DNA from: Rhodanobacteraceae bacterium
Lineage (GTDB): Bacteria; Pseudomonadota; Gammaproteobacteria; Xanthomonadales; Rhodanobacteraceae
Assembly: GCA_012270595.1 (NCBI GenBank)
Contig: JAAXIA010000039.1
Location: 1 to 20,012 of the forward strand
Length of the DNA stretch: 20,012 nt
Direction of reading: 5' to 3'
The position numbers were made by a program, and so were the translations under genes. Of the stretch, positions 1-6,786 are shown one piece after another (within the stretch, counting starts at the first letter, position 1; each line of letters opens with the position of its first letter). Below the pieces are notes generated by a model, which was not told the origin of the DNA, did no database searches, and was given only the letters and a program-made list of their open reading frames with translations.

Positions 1-747
1 GCTGAGCCACTGTTTTTCCTCGACTACTTCGCCACCGGGAAATTGAACGTTGACACCGCCAGCATCGTGGTCAACGGTATCGCTCGGGGCTGCGAGTTGG
101 CTGGTTGCGCCCTGATCGGTGGCGAAACTGCAGAAATGCCAGATATGTATGGCCCTGGTGAATACGACCTGGCCGGCTTTACTGTCGCCGTCGTGGAAAG
201 AGACCGCATGCTCACCGGTGATGCCATTGTGCCCGGCGATCTCATTGTGGGTATCTCTTCCAGTGGTCCACATGCCAATGGCTATGCGCTTATCCGTCAC
301 ATTCTCAAACGCAGCGAGGTTCAACCCGAACAGATCCAGTGTGGTGACACGCACCTGGCCGCCGCTTTGCTGGCCCCAACCACCATCTATGTGAAACCCA
401 TACTGGAGCTGCTAGCCACTCAAAGCTCCCAAATACACGGCATGGCGCACATTACCGGCGGCGGTCTCAAGGAAAATATCATTCGCGTCATTCCCAATGG
501 CATGGGCGTGGCGATCGACCGCCACGCCCTTGATCTTCCTCCGGTATTTGAGTGGCTACAACGTGAAGGGAAGATCACCGATGAAGAAATGTGGCGCACC
601 TTTAACTGCGGTGTGGGTTTTGCCCTCCTATTACCCACTGATACGGTAGATGCTGCCACAAACATACTCGCCAAACACAAGCTGAGCAGTCGGGTGATCG
701 GTAAGGTTATTCAAGCGACCGAGCGCGAGCGCGTCTACATCGATTGA
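1..747 (+). CDS. purM: Phosphoribosylformylglycinamidine cyclo-ligase (AIR synthetase), 5' end missing
   Basis: PurM closes the imidazole ring in de novo purine synthesis, converting FGAM to AIR with ATP in the cytoplasm. The frame is open from base 1, so the gene enters from the left; 248 codons are present, while full PurM is about 345 residues. The first residues read EPLFFLDYFATGKL, matching the conserved PurM segment DPLFFLDYYATGKL. Further family blocks follow: GGETAEMPDMY, then ISSSGPHANGYALIR, then AHITGGGLKENI. The C-terminus ends in RERVYID with a TGA stop. purN follows 201 bases downstream on the same strand, the usual gammaproteobacterial pairing, although this gap is longer than in a tight operon. 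The TTG at base 43 is not a start, because homology continues upstream of it. Confidence 0.96.
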   Translation, partial: AEPLFFLDYFATGKLNVDTASIVVNGIARGCELAGCALIGGETAEMPDMYGPGEYDLAGFTVAVVERDRMLTGDAIVPGDLIVGISSSGPHANGYALIRHILKRSEVQPEQIQCGDTHLAAALLAPTTIYVKPILELLATQSSQIHGMAHITGGGLKENIIRVIPNGMGVAIDRHALDLPPVFEWLQREGKITDEEMWRTFNCGVGFALLLPTDTVDAATNILAKHKLSSRVIGKVIQATERERVYID

Positions 748-948
748 CGATTCATTCCGCTTCGTCCCGGATAAGATGCGACAGCGAAGACCCGACACTA
801 TTAGTCTGCCGAGTAAAAAAATCGTCGGTATTCCTTGGAAACATCTACTGTTTTATTCAAATAACAAGAGATTTATGGTTGTCCCCACCGCACCCCATAC
901 CCAAGCTTTGCTTAAGAAAACCCCTATGGTTTCATGTAAAGACTGCTT

Positions 949-1614
949 ATGACCACTCCTCTACGCGTCGCCGTGCTTGCCTCAGGGTGCGGCAGTAATC
1001 TTGCCGCGCTAATTCAGGCGCGCGATGTCGGCAACTTGCCGGTGAAATATGTGCTTGTCAGTAGCGACAGACCCGCAGCTGAAGCACTGCGTATCGCCAA
1101 GGCAGCCCAGGTCCCTACGCTGGCGCTCTCACCTAAAGCTTATCCCGACCGCCGCAGCTACGACCTTGAACTATTAAACCACGTAGCTGCCAGTGGTGCC
1201 GAAGTACTGGTTCTGGCTGGTTTTATGCGGATTCTCGACGGCGCCGCGCTACGTCCCTGGGTCGGTCGGGCCATCAATATCCATCCTTCACTACTTCCCA
1301 AATACCGCGGTCTGCATACGCATCGCCGCGCCCTGGAAGCAGGCGATAACAAACACGGGGCCAGTGTACATTTTGTCACTGCCGAACTCGATGGTGGTCC
1401 AGTCATCGCCCAGGCACACCTCGAAATCCGCTCCGATGACAATGAGAAAACACTTGGTGAACGCTTGCTTCCACTGGAACATCGCCTGCTACCCGCCGTA
1501 GTCTCACTAATGGCCGCACGACGACTTAACCTGATGAAAGCCGGTGTGGCGCTGGACGGAATCTGCCTCAAACGCCCATTAAGTCTTAAAGAAGACTATC
1601 AACTCAAACGATAA
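949..1614 (+). CDS. purN: Phosphoribosylglycinamide formyltransferase 1
   Basis: PurN transfers a formyl group from 10-formyl-tetrahydrofolate to GAR, the third step of purine synthesis. The 221-residue product has the N-terminal phosphate-binding loop ASGCGSN (residues 11-17). The catalytic block NIHPSLLPKYRG carries Asn110 and His112, and the folate-site segment ELDGGPV carries Asp148. These correspond to the Asn-His-Asp triad of E. coli PurN. Length is slightly above the usual 212. The ATG at 949 is preceded by a weak TAAAG at a reasonable distance and starts directly before the first beta strand. The DUF3108 gene that often follows purN in gammaproteobacteria is absent; a 590-base stretch without an obvious same-strand gene comes next. 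Confidence 0.96.
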   Translation: MTTPLRVAVLASGCGSNLAALIQARDVGNLPVKYVLVSSDRPAAEALRIAKAAQVPTLALSPKAYPDRRSYDLELLNHVAASGAEVLVLAGFMRILDGAALRPWVGRAINIHPSLLPKYRGLHTHRRALEAGDNKHGASVHFVTAELDGGPVIAQAHLEIRSDDNEKTLGERLLPLEHRLLPAVVSLMAARRLNLMKAGVALDGICLKRPLSLKEDYQLKR

Positions 1615-1723
1615 CCCCTATCCTTAAAAACATCTTCAGTGAATACGGCAATTGAACGACTGGCCCAGGCGTGCGCGGAAACCAGCAGGGATGAAGATAT
1701 TTTAGGAAAGCCGCAAAAAAGAC

Positions 1724-1754
1724 TTGACACCCGCCACTGACACCCCTGTCATAA
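1724..1754 (+). promoter_or_regulatory. Possible sigma-70 promoter in the purN-bfd gap
   Basis: A perfect -35 hexamer TTGACA lies at 1724-1729. The best -10 candidates downstream are poor: TGTCAT at 17-base spacing or TCATAA at 19. It lies about 100 bases upstream of a strong terminator with no ORF between, which fits a short untranslated transcript. The weak -10 keeps confidence low. Confidence 0.3.
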
Positions 1755-1891
1755 CAGCCTGTAGTAGTAATTTTCATCTCCTGTGATTGGTTTGATTGTT
1801 TTTGCCGTACCGATGTCTTGGCGTCTACTCCTTCCGATGTAACACGCTGGCTTAAGCAGGCAGGTTCCGTCAGTAACCAGCCTGCTTTTTT
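1755..1891 (+). ncRNA. Candidate small RNA (promoter-like start, intrinsic terminator end)
   Basis: The stretch between the TTGACA element at 1724 and the terminator hairpin at 1854-1891 has no convincing ORF on the + strand. It contains pyrimidine-rich segments such as CATCTCCTG and CTACTCCTTCC that could pair with Shine-Dalgarno regions. I do not recognise a known family (6S, tmRNA and RNase P features are not seen). The alternative is that this is only the purN 3' UTR ending at its terminator. Confidence 0.25.
1854..1891 (+). terminator. Rho-independent terminator
   Basis: AAGCAGGCAGGTT (1854-1866) pairs with AACCAGCCTGCTT (1875-1887), with one internal mismatch and an 8-base loop. It runs directly into six T residues at 1886-1891. 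The T run lies only on the + side, so it ends transcription coming from purN or from a small RNA starting near 1755. Confidence 0.85.
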
Positions 1892-1900
1892 ATTTGTCTG

Positions 1901-2125
1901 CTACGCCAGCTCAAAATTCACGGCATCAAGAAATTCATGATCGTGCAGGGTGATCTTCATGAGTTCCCGCGCAGGGATGTCATGTTCCACAGGATTGCCC
2001 GTGAATGATAGCCGTATGCTTATACCTAAAGCCTTGGGTGGAACACGGCGTAAGTTTTGCCTGAGCTTCAAAAAACACCCGCGGCGATGGAAAAACAGCC
2101 GAACGCTGAAGGATCCATAATCCAT
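1901..2125 (-). CDS. Small hypothetical protein, divergent from bfd
   Basis: A 74-residue reverse-strand ORF that I do not recognise. Its start at 2125 has a good ribosome site, AGGAAGG four bases before the ATG, which is the main reason to list it. The N-terminal 30 residues are basic (RLFFHRRG, KLRQNLRR). The C-terminal half is more acidic and looks protein-like (ARELMKITLHDHEFLDAV). No signal peptide or membrane segment is visible. It is divergent from bfd, with the start codons about 80 bases apart, so both could be read from the region holding the Fur-box-like site. It may also be a truncated remnant or a chance ORF. Confidence 0.35.
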   Translation of the reverse strand: MDYGSFSVRLFFHRRGCFLKLRQNLRRVPPKALGISIRLSFTGNPVEHDIPARELMKITLHDHEFLDAVNFELA

Positions 2126-2170
2126 TTGCCCTTCCTGAGCTTGCTACTTCGAAGATTCATACAAAAACTA

Positions 2171-2199
2171 TTGACAATGATTCGCATATGTATTTCAAT
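2171..2199 (+). promoter_or_regulatory. bfd promoter with overlapping Fur-box-like site
   Basis: TTGACA (2171-2176) is a perfect -35 element, and TTCAAT at 2194-2199 is a weak -10 at 17-base spacing. Overlapping it, the 19 bases at 2173-2191 match the E. coli Fur consensus (GATAATGATAATCATTATC) at 11 of 19 positions, 8 of 9 in the left half. bfd is Fur/iron-regulated in many proteobacteria, so Fur control is a reasonable inference. The predicted transcription start falls at about 2205, on the bfd start codon. Confidence 0.5.
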
Positions 2200-2205
2200 A
2201 AAGGC

Positions 2206-2412
2206 ATGTATATATGCCTATGCCATGCCATCTCTGAGCGCGACATCCGTCTTGAGGTCGCCAGTGGAGTGCGTACATTTGCCACACTGCAAGAAAAAAC
2301 CGGTTGTTCGGATTGTTGCGGTTGCTGCGAAACTGATGCCCATATTTGCCTGCAGCGAGCACTCAAAGGGGACGAAGAAGGTACTTTGTTAAACTTTGCC
2401 ACTACCACCTGA
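2206..2412 (+). CDS. bfd: Bacterioferritin-associated ferredoxin
   Basis: Bfd is a small [2Fe-2S] protein that docks on bacterioferritin and passes electrons to the haem so that stored iron is reduced and released. The 68-residue product begins MYICLCHAIS, matching the family start MYVCLC. The cluster ligands are visible as Cys4 and Cys6 plus Cys38 and Cys41. Cys34, Cys37 and Cys40 are extra cysteines in a CSDCCGCC run. The start at 2206 is chosen because the family begins exactly there; an in-frame ATG at 2188 would add six unconserved residues. AAAGG sits only one base before the ATG, too close for a normal ribosome site. A perfect 6-bp inverted repeat (AGGCAT/ATGCCT, 2202-2219) spans the start codon. 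bfr follows on the same strand 145 bases later. Confidence 0.93.
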   Translation: MYICLCHAISERDIRLEVASGVRTFATLQEKTGCSDCCGCCETDAHICLQRALKGDEEGTLLNFATTT

Positions 2413-2521
2413 GTCTGGCTTTGATCGTTTGCCGTCCAATACAAGCCTGCTTCCATAGTTTAAACATATGCGACCTATAGGCATTTGTGTCTATATTTCT
2501 CCATGACATAAAACAATCCAA

Positions 2522-2527
2522 TATAAT
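2522..2527 (+). promoter_or_regulatory. Possible -10 element upstream of bfr
   Basis: A perfect TATAAT lies 31 bases before the bfr start codon. No good -35 is seen at 16-18 bases (CTCCAT at 17), so a separate bfr promoter would need an activator. bfr may also be transcribed from the bfd promoter. Confidence 0.35.
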
Positions 2528-2557
2528 GACGATCCTCAGTCTAAGGGAGATGGTTAC

Positions 2558-3028
2558 ATGAAGGGCGATGCTAAAGTTATTGAGTTTCTTAATAAAGTAC
2601 TCTACAACGAACTGACGGCTATCAATCAGTATTTTCTGCATTCACGCATGTTCAAAAACTGGGGTTACCTGGAGCTGGGTGAGCATGAATACAAGGAATC
2701 CATCGAGGAAATGAAGCACGCCGACACGCTGATAGAGCGCATTTTGTTCCTCGAAGGTCTACCCAATCTGCAACACCTTGGCAAGCTGCGTATCGGCCAG
2801 GACGTGTCCGAATGCATCCAGGGCGACCTTGAGCTGGAATACGATGCTACAAAAAATCTGCGCGAAGCCATTGCCCACAGCGAGGTGGTTGCTGACTACG
2901 TCAGTCGCGAATTGTTTGCAAGTATTCTGCACGATGAGGAAGAGCATATCGACTGGCTGGAAACCCAGCAAAGCCTCATTAAGGATATTGGCGTAGAACG
3001 CTACTTGCTGAGCAAGGTAGACAATTAA
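2558..3028 (+). CDS. bfr: Bacterioferritin (haem-containing ferritin, ferroxidase)
   Basis: Bfr assembles into a 24-subunit shell that oxidises Fe(II) and stores it as a ferric mineral, with haem bound between subunit pairs. At 156 residues it has the typical length (155-160). The complete di-iron ferroxidase centre can be read off: Glu18, Glu51, His54, Glu94, Glu127 and His130. The haem ligand Met52 and conserved Tyr25 are also present. It is therefore the catalytic, haem-binding type rather than a degenerate subunit. The ATG at 2558 follows a good ribosome site, AAGGGAG, about eight bases upstream. It lies directly downstream of bfd, its physiological release partner, so the pair forms an iron storage and mobilisation unit under likely iron control. 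Confidence 0.97.
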   Translation: MKGDAKVIEFLNKVLYNELTAINQYFLHSRMFKNWGYLELGEHEYKESIEEMKHADTLIERILFLEGLPNLQHLGKLRIGQDVSECIQGDLELEYDATKNLREAIAHSEVVADYVSRELFASILHDEEEHIDWLETQQSLIKDIGVERYLLSKVDN

Positions 3029-3090
3029 TTTCTTCAACTTTCAGGATGACCTTAAGCTCTGATTTAGCACGCGCAGTGCAGGACGATAGC

Positions 3091-3120
3091 TTGACTGTCT
3101 CAATGCAACATGGTTATATT
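3091..3120 (+). promoter_or_regulatory. Sigma-70-type promoter for the DUF6776-bactofilin genes
   Basis: TTGACT (3091-3096) is followed after 17 or 18 bases by TTATAT or TATATT (3114-3120). This is a good match at proper spacing, ending 30 bases before the next start codon. It suggests that the downstream genes are transcribed independently of bfr. Confidence 0.6.
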
Positions 3121-3149
3121 TCCTGCCCGCATTCGTCGATTGAGCACAC

Positions 3150-3938
3150 ATGCCCTCATCACCACCACCGCGCTATGTGGTGCGCCCCTCCAACGCTCGT
3201 GAGCAACATCGACGCGTGCTTTGGAAGGGCGTGGCTTGGCTGGGCTGTATCACGGCGGGCGCTATAGTCATCGCTGTTGTCACATTGGTGCGGCCGGGAC
3301 GCTTCCCCGTGCATCGTGTCGATCACCAGGCGCAACTGAGTCAGCTGCGCGCACGCCACAAAGCACTAAAGCGGAAAAACGAGGCGCTAAAACAACAGGT
3401 AGCGAACCTGAAACGCTCGATCCAGGTCACCCAGATTGCCACCAGATCGCTGCGCAAAACCCTCATCAAACGCGACGAGGCTATCAGTAATCTACGCGCC
3501 GACCTTGGTGTCTATACGCGTCTGCTCGGAAACACTACCAGACGCAAAGGGCTTCAGGTACAAAAGGTAAGCATGCAACCAGTAACCGGTACGCGCGCCT
3601 GGAACCTGAGCATTGATCTCACCCAGAGTATCCGGCGACACAGTTATACTACCGGCACCCTTACACTGAACGTGTATGGCCTGCGCGAAAACAAAGTCGT
3701 GCAATTGGCTTGGCCAGACCTGGGAGACCACGCCCAAAAGAACGGCCTGCCCTTCCATTTCAAGTATTTTAAGCAACTACACACCACCATCATGCTGCCA
3801 CGCGACTTCCTTCCCACTCGCCTGCAGGTTCAGGCCAAAGCAGATAATGGCAATCGCATTACCTATACGATCACCTGGAGTGAAGCCTTAAACAACCACG
3901 TCACTCTCGCCCAGGGAAATGCACATGCTAAACCGTAA
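3150..3938 (+). CDS. DUF6776-like inner-membrane coiled-coil protein
   Basis: The 262-residue protein has a short cytoplasmic N-terminus rich in Pro and Arg and one membrane span at about residues 25-47 (KGVAWLGCITAGAIVIAVV). A heptad-like, Lys/Arg/Glu/Leu-rich coiled coil follows at about 58-118, then a C-terminal domain (about 135-255) of alternating hydrophobic strands. This matches the architecture I associate with DUF6776 proteins of gammaproteobacteria. Topology is predicted as single-pass with the coiled coil and C-terminal domain in the periplasm. Its 3' end overlaps the bactofilin start by 14 bases, so the two are probably co-translated and may work together in envelope shape or polarity; this is inference. 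No enzymatic motif is visible. The ribosome site before 3150 is weak. Confidence 0.8.
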   Translation: MPSSPPPRYVVRPSNAREQHRRVLWKGVAWLGCITAGAIVIAVVTLVRPGRFPVHRVDHQAQLSQLRARHKALKRKNEALKQQVANLKRSIQVTQIATRSLRKTLIKRDEAISNLRADLGVYTRLLGNTTRRKGLQVQKVSMQPVTGTRAWNLSIDLTQSIRRHSYTTGTLTLNVYGLRENKVVQLAWPDLGDHAQKNGLPFHFKYFKQLHTTIMLPRDFLPTRLQVQAKADNGNRITYTITWSEALNNHVTLAQGNAHAKP

Positions 3939-4347
3939 CAGACGCCAGGAAGCCAAGCTTTCAGGTCGCGCGCATGAAACCAGTTTAATCGCTGAAGGCA
4001 CATTGATCTGTGGTGACCTGCGCTTCACCGGCGCGTTACATCTAGATGGACGTATTGAAGGCTCCATCGTTGGTGAAAGCGAACATGCTATATTTACACT
4101 CAGTGAACACGGGCAGGTAAAAGGTGAAATCCGCGTCGCACATGCCGTCATCAACGGTCGGGTGGACGGCAATGTGTTCGCTGCAACACGCCTGGAACTG
4201 GCAGCACAGGCGTGTATTACCGGCGATGTACACTACCGCAGCCTGGAAATGACTGCTGGGGAAGAGGTCAATGGTCGCATGACCCATACCGTCAGCAAAC
4301 CCGATACCACCCCCGAGTTACCATCACCGCTACCGCCTCCTGCTTGA
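3925..4347 (+). CDS. Bactofilin (polymer-forming cytoskeletal protein)
   Basis: Bactofilins polymerise without nucleotides into membrane-associated filaments that position cell-wall enzymes and other machinery. The 140-residue product shows the family's right-handed beta-helix pattern of short repeats from about residue 20 to 115 ([20 protein letters not shown], then [12 protein letters not shown], then [14 protein letters not shown]). The unstructured C-terminal tail is Pro-rich (LPSPLPPPA). The start at 3925 is preferred over the ATG at 3919: AGGGA at 3913-3917 is seven bases from 3925 but only one base from 3919. The gene overlaps the preceding coiled-coil membrane protein gene. No M23 peptidase gene, a frequent bactofilin partner, is adjacent. 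Confidence 0.9.
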   Translation: MLNRNRRQEAKLSGRAHETSLIAEGTLICGDLRFTGALHLDGRIEGSIVGESEHAIFTLSEHGQVKGEIRVAHAVINGRVDGNVFAATRLELAAQACITGDVHYRSLEMTAGEEVNGRMTHTVSKPDTTPELPSPLPPPA

Positions 4348-4427
4348 AGAAAACACCGGACTTACCTGAGTCCATCCATATCACCCGTCCTTGTATCCGT
4401 CTCACCACCACCCCATACCTTAAGCTC

Positions 4428-4796
4428 ATGGAAAGTAGCTCTTCGATCCCCGACTACCGCCAGGCCAATACCCCCTTGGTATTCACTGAGGCAGCGGCAC
4501 GTAAAGTACATGAACTGATTACTGAAGAAGGCAATCCCGAGCTGAAATTACGTGTCTACATCAGTGGAGGCGGCTGCTCAGGCTTCCAGTACGGTTTTAC
4601 CTTCGATGAAAGCCAAAGCGAAGACGATTTTGCTCTGGACCGCGAAGGCGTCACCCTGCTCGTCGACCCGCTTTCCCTGCAATACCTGCTCGGTGCCGAA
4701 ATTGACTATAGCGAGAACCTGAGCGGCGCACAATTTGTGATCCGCAACCCTAACGCAAAAACAACCTGCGGTTGTGGCTCTTCATTTTCTGCCTGA
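4428..4796 (+). CDS. erpA: Iron-sulfur cluster insertion protein ErpA
   Basis: ErpA is an A-type carrier that delivers Fe-S clusters to targets such as isoprenoid enzymes IspG and IspH and respiratory enzymes. The 122-residue product has the three cluster-binding cysteines Cys50 (in [11 protein letters not shown]), Cys114 and Cys116 (in [11 protein letters not shown]). Signature blocks [24 protein letters not shown] and [12 protein letters not shown] separate it from IscA and SufA. An open frame extends upstream to 4212 inside the bactofilin gene, but the conserved protein begins near the ATG at 4428. The only ribosome-site candidate is TTAAG, three bases before the ATG. It lies 80 bases after the bactofilin gene on the same strand. 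Confidence 0.95.
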   Translation: MESSSSIPDYRQANTPLVFTEAAARKVHELITEEGNPELKLRVYISGGGCSGFQYGFTFDESQSEDDFALDREGVTLLVDPLSLQYLLGAEIDYSENLSGAQFVIRNPNAKTTCGCGSSFSA

Positions 4797-4849
4797 AGAG
4801 CACTGAGGCCATGTTGTGCCCGGATTTCTCTTTGACTCCATTTTAAGGC

Positions 4850-5827
4850 ATGACCACATCAGGACCCCTTAATACCTTTGCCGGCCTCAGTCTAAGTCTT
4901 GATCGCATGAGCGAGAAGCGGAACAATGCTACCTGGCTCGCCGCGATGGAGGCATCGAACCGTGCGCGCTACCTTTTGCTGGATAGCGCTGGAAACGCCT
5001 TTTTTGAGCAACATCGTCAGGCACTACGCTGGCTCAATATGACTGAACGTGAAAGGCTTCTAGCCGGACAGGCGGCAACCTTGCTCGGTCTTACCCAAGA
5101 AAAGCAGCCGTATTTTTTGCTGACACTGGATGAACAGGCACACCTTGATACGCTTAAAAGTGCACTCGGCGCACGATGTGTCGATCTGCACGAAGCCAGC
5201 CACTGGCTAGGTGCCGATGAGGCCAGCCTGTTCGCCTACGCCAAGGGGCTGTTACACTGGCAGCATCAGACACGCCGTTGCGCCCGCTGTGGCGCAGCTG
5301 TCCGCAGTGGGTGTGCCGGCCATCGTCTGGATTGCACCAATCCTATGTGCGGTCAGACGTACTTTCCGCGCATCGACGTGGCCATAGTCGTGCTGGTGGA
5401 GCATGAAGGTGCTTGCCTGCTTGGACGTCAGGCCCGTTGGCCTGTGGGCCGGTATTCCACCCTGGCCGGTTTTGTAGAGCCGGGCGAGGCACTGGAAGAC
5501 GCAGTGCGCCGTGAAGTCACCGAAGAATCAGGAGTGATCGTAAATGATATACGCTACCATTCTTCGCAGCCCTGGCCCATGCCTGCCTCACTAATGACTG
5601 CCTTCATGGCCACGGCGCGGACGCGAGAAATCCGTATCCGCGACCATGAACTGGAGGATGTGTGCTGGTTCACCCCGAAACAGATCGTCGATGGTCTACA
5701 CCGTGGTCGCCTGCTAGTGCCTTCACGCCCTTCGGTATCCTACCGCCTGCTGACGGACTGGCTTAAGGAATGTGCCCAGATCAAGCTGGACGAACAGCTC
5801 GCAATCACAGCATCTGGCCACGCGTAA
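4850..5827 (+). CDS. nudC: NADH pyrophosphatase / NAD-capped RNA hydrolase NudC
   Basis: NudC hydrolyses NADH to NMNH and AMP and removes NAD caps from RNA. The 325-residue protein is longer than E. coli NudC (257) because of a longer N-terminal domain. A zinc ribbon follows with Cys144, Cys147, Cys162 and Cys167 (CARC ... CTNPMC). The Nudix box GX5EX7REUXEEXGU fits perfectly from Gly207 to Val229 (GFVEPGEA ... REVTEESGV). The NudC-specific motif SQPWPMPAS lies at 239-247 and marks it as NADH-preferring; Met replaces the usual Phe in that motif. The start at 4850 is preceded by TTAAGG with one base of spacing, unusually close. Confidence 0.95.
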   Translation: MTTSGPLNTFAGLSLSLDRMSEKRNNATWLAAMEASNRARYLLLDSAGNAFFEQHRQALRWLNMTERERLLAGQAATLLGLTQEKQPYFLLTLDEQAHLDTLKSALGARCVDLHEASHWLGADEASLFAYAKGLLHWQHQTRRCARCGAAVRSGCAGHRLDCTNPMCGQTYFPRIDVAIVVLVEHEGACLLGRQARWPVGRYSTLAGFVEPGEALEDAVRREVTEESGVIVNDIRYHSSQPWPMPASLMTAFMATARTREIRIRDHELEDVCWFTPKQIVDGLHRGRLLVPSRPSVSYRLLTDWLKECAQIKLDEQLAITASGHA

Positions 5828-5907
5828 TCACCCCACGCACCACAAAGCAACCATGACTGAGCCTCTGTCATACAATAGAGGCATCTTCACGGAACAGCTA
5901 GCTCCTT

Positions 5908-6786
5908 ATGGCCATTCGCCTGCTCATCACCCTGATTGCACTGGGCCTGTTGCACCTTCGACCACACTTGTGGGAACGCGGCGATCTGCGCTTTCTTCGT
6001 GTTCTTCGTGGCTGGGTAAAACAGCTGTCTACCGGTCATGGCAGTGGACGCCTCATTTTGATTCTGGCGATACCGCTACTGCTTTGCACACTTCTCATCT
6101 GGCTACTGAGCTGGCTGCCACTGACTGATCTGTTGCAATTTATCTTCGGCCTGATCGTCTTGCTATTTTGCCTAGGTCCACGCACTTACGAGGCAGATAT
6201 GGCGGCAATATTGCGCGCTGACAACAGCAGCGACCGTGAAACGGCGGCCCAGGCACTGGCCGAAAATGGTCGATATCTGCCCTGGCGTGCTTCCGAACTG
6301 GGCGTGGCGATGACCATGACAGCATTGCGTCGGCGTTTTAGCGTACTGTTCTGGTTTTTTCTGTTCGGTCCGGTGGGTGCCCTGCTTTACCGGCTTTCCC
6401 GCAGTTTGGGCCACGATACCTCACTTGGCCTGGATAGCAAGGCAAGCGAGATGGCACGCCAGTTTGCCCATATCCTGGAGTGGCTACCCGCCCAGCTACT
6501 GGTCTTTAGTCTGGCCTTCGTCGGACACTTCGAAGCCGTAACCACGGCATGGCGACATTGGCATCAGCTGGCAAGACCGGATGACTGGTACCGCGCTGGC
6601 CCCGGCTTCCTTACTGAGGCCGCACGTGCTGACATTTTCACCGATATGGAAAGCGAGGACCCCGATTCTGAGAAGTGCGCGGCAACGTGGCAGGAAATGC
6701 AGCGCCTGCACGCTGCCCTGCAACGTGCACTATTGCTTTGGTTAAGCCTGGTAGCACTGATCGTGGTAACGCATTACCTTTTTTAG
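5908..6786 (+). CDS. ampE: AmpE-like inner-membrane protein (CobD/CbiB/AmpE superfamily)
   Basis: AmpE is a polytopic inner-membrane protein originally linked to beta-lactamase induction; its biochemical role is poorly understood. The 292-residue product shows about six hydrophobic segments: residues 1-17, 47-68, 73-90, 144-162, 185-208 and 270-291. The conserved FGPVGALLYRLSR (about 153-165) resembles the AmpE block LGPAGALLYRL. ampD, its partner in Enterobacteria, is not adjacent; nudC precedes it by 80 bases. A TACAAT hexamer at 5871-5876 could be a -10 but lacks a good -35. The stop codon overlaps the convergent MFS gene's stop, leaving no room for a terminator hairpin between them. Confidence 0.8.
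   Translation: MAIRLLITLIALGLLHLRPHLWERGDLRFLRVLRGWVKQLSTGHGSGRLILILAIPLLLCTLLIWLLSWLPLTDLLQFIFGLIVLLFCLGPRTYEADMAAILRADNSSDRETAAQALAENGRYLPWRASELGVAMTMTALRRRFSVLFWFFLFGPVGALLYRLSRSLGHDTSLGLDSKASEMARQFAHILEWLPAQLLVFSLAFVGHFEAVTTAWRHWHQLARPDDWYRAGPGFLTEAARADIFTDMESEDPDSEKCAATWQEMQRLHAALQRALLLWLSLVALIVVTHYLF

Noticed and set aside
744-998. 84-codon + strand ORF spanning the purM-purN gap
   Set aside because: TTG start overlapping the purM stop, no ribosome site, and it runs into purN in another frame with no family resemblance.
2188-2205. Upstream in-frame ATG for bfd
   Set aside because: Adds six residues not seen in the family, which begins exactly at MYxCLC; no ribosome site.
2402-2641. 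79-codon - strand ORF across the bfd-bfr gap
   Set aside because: Overlaps the bfr 5' end antisense, no ribosome site, and the region is better explained by the bfr leader.
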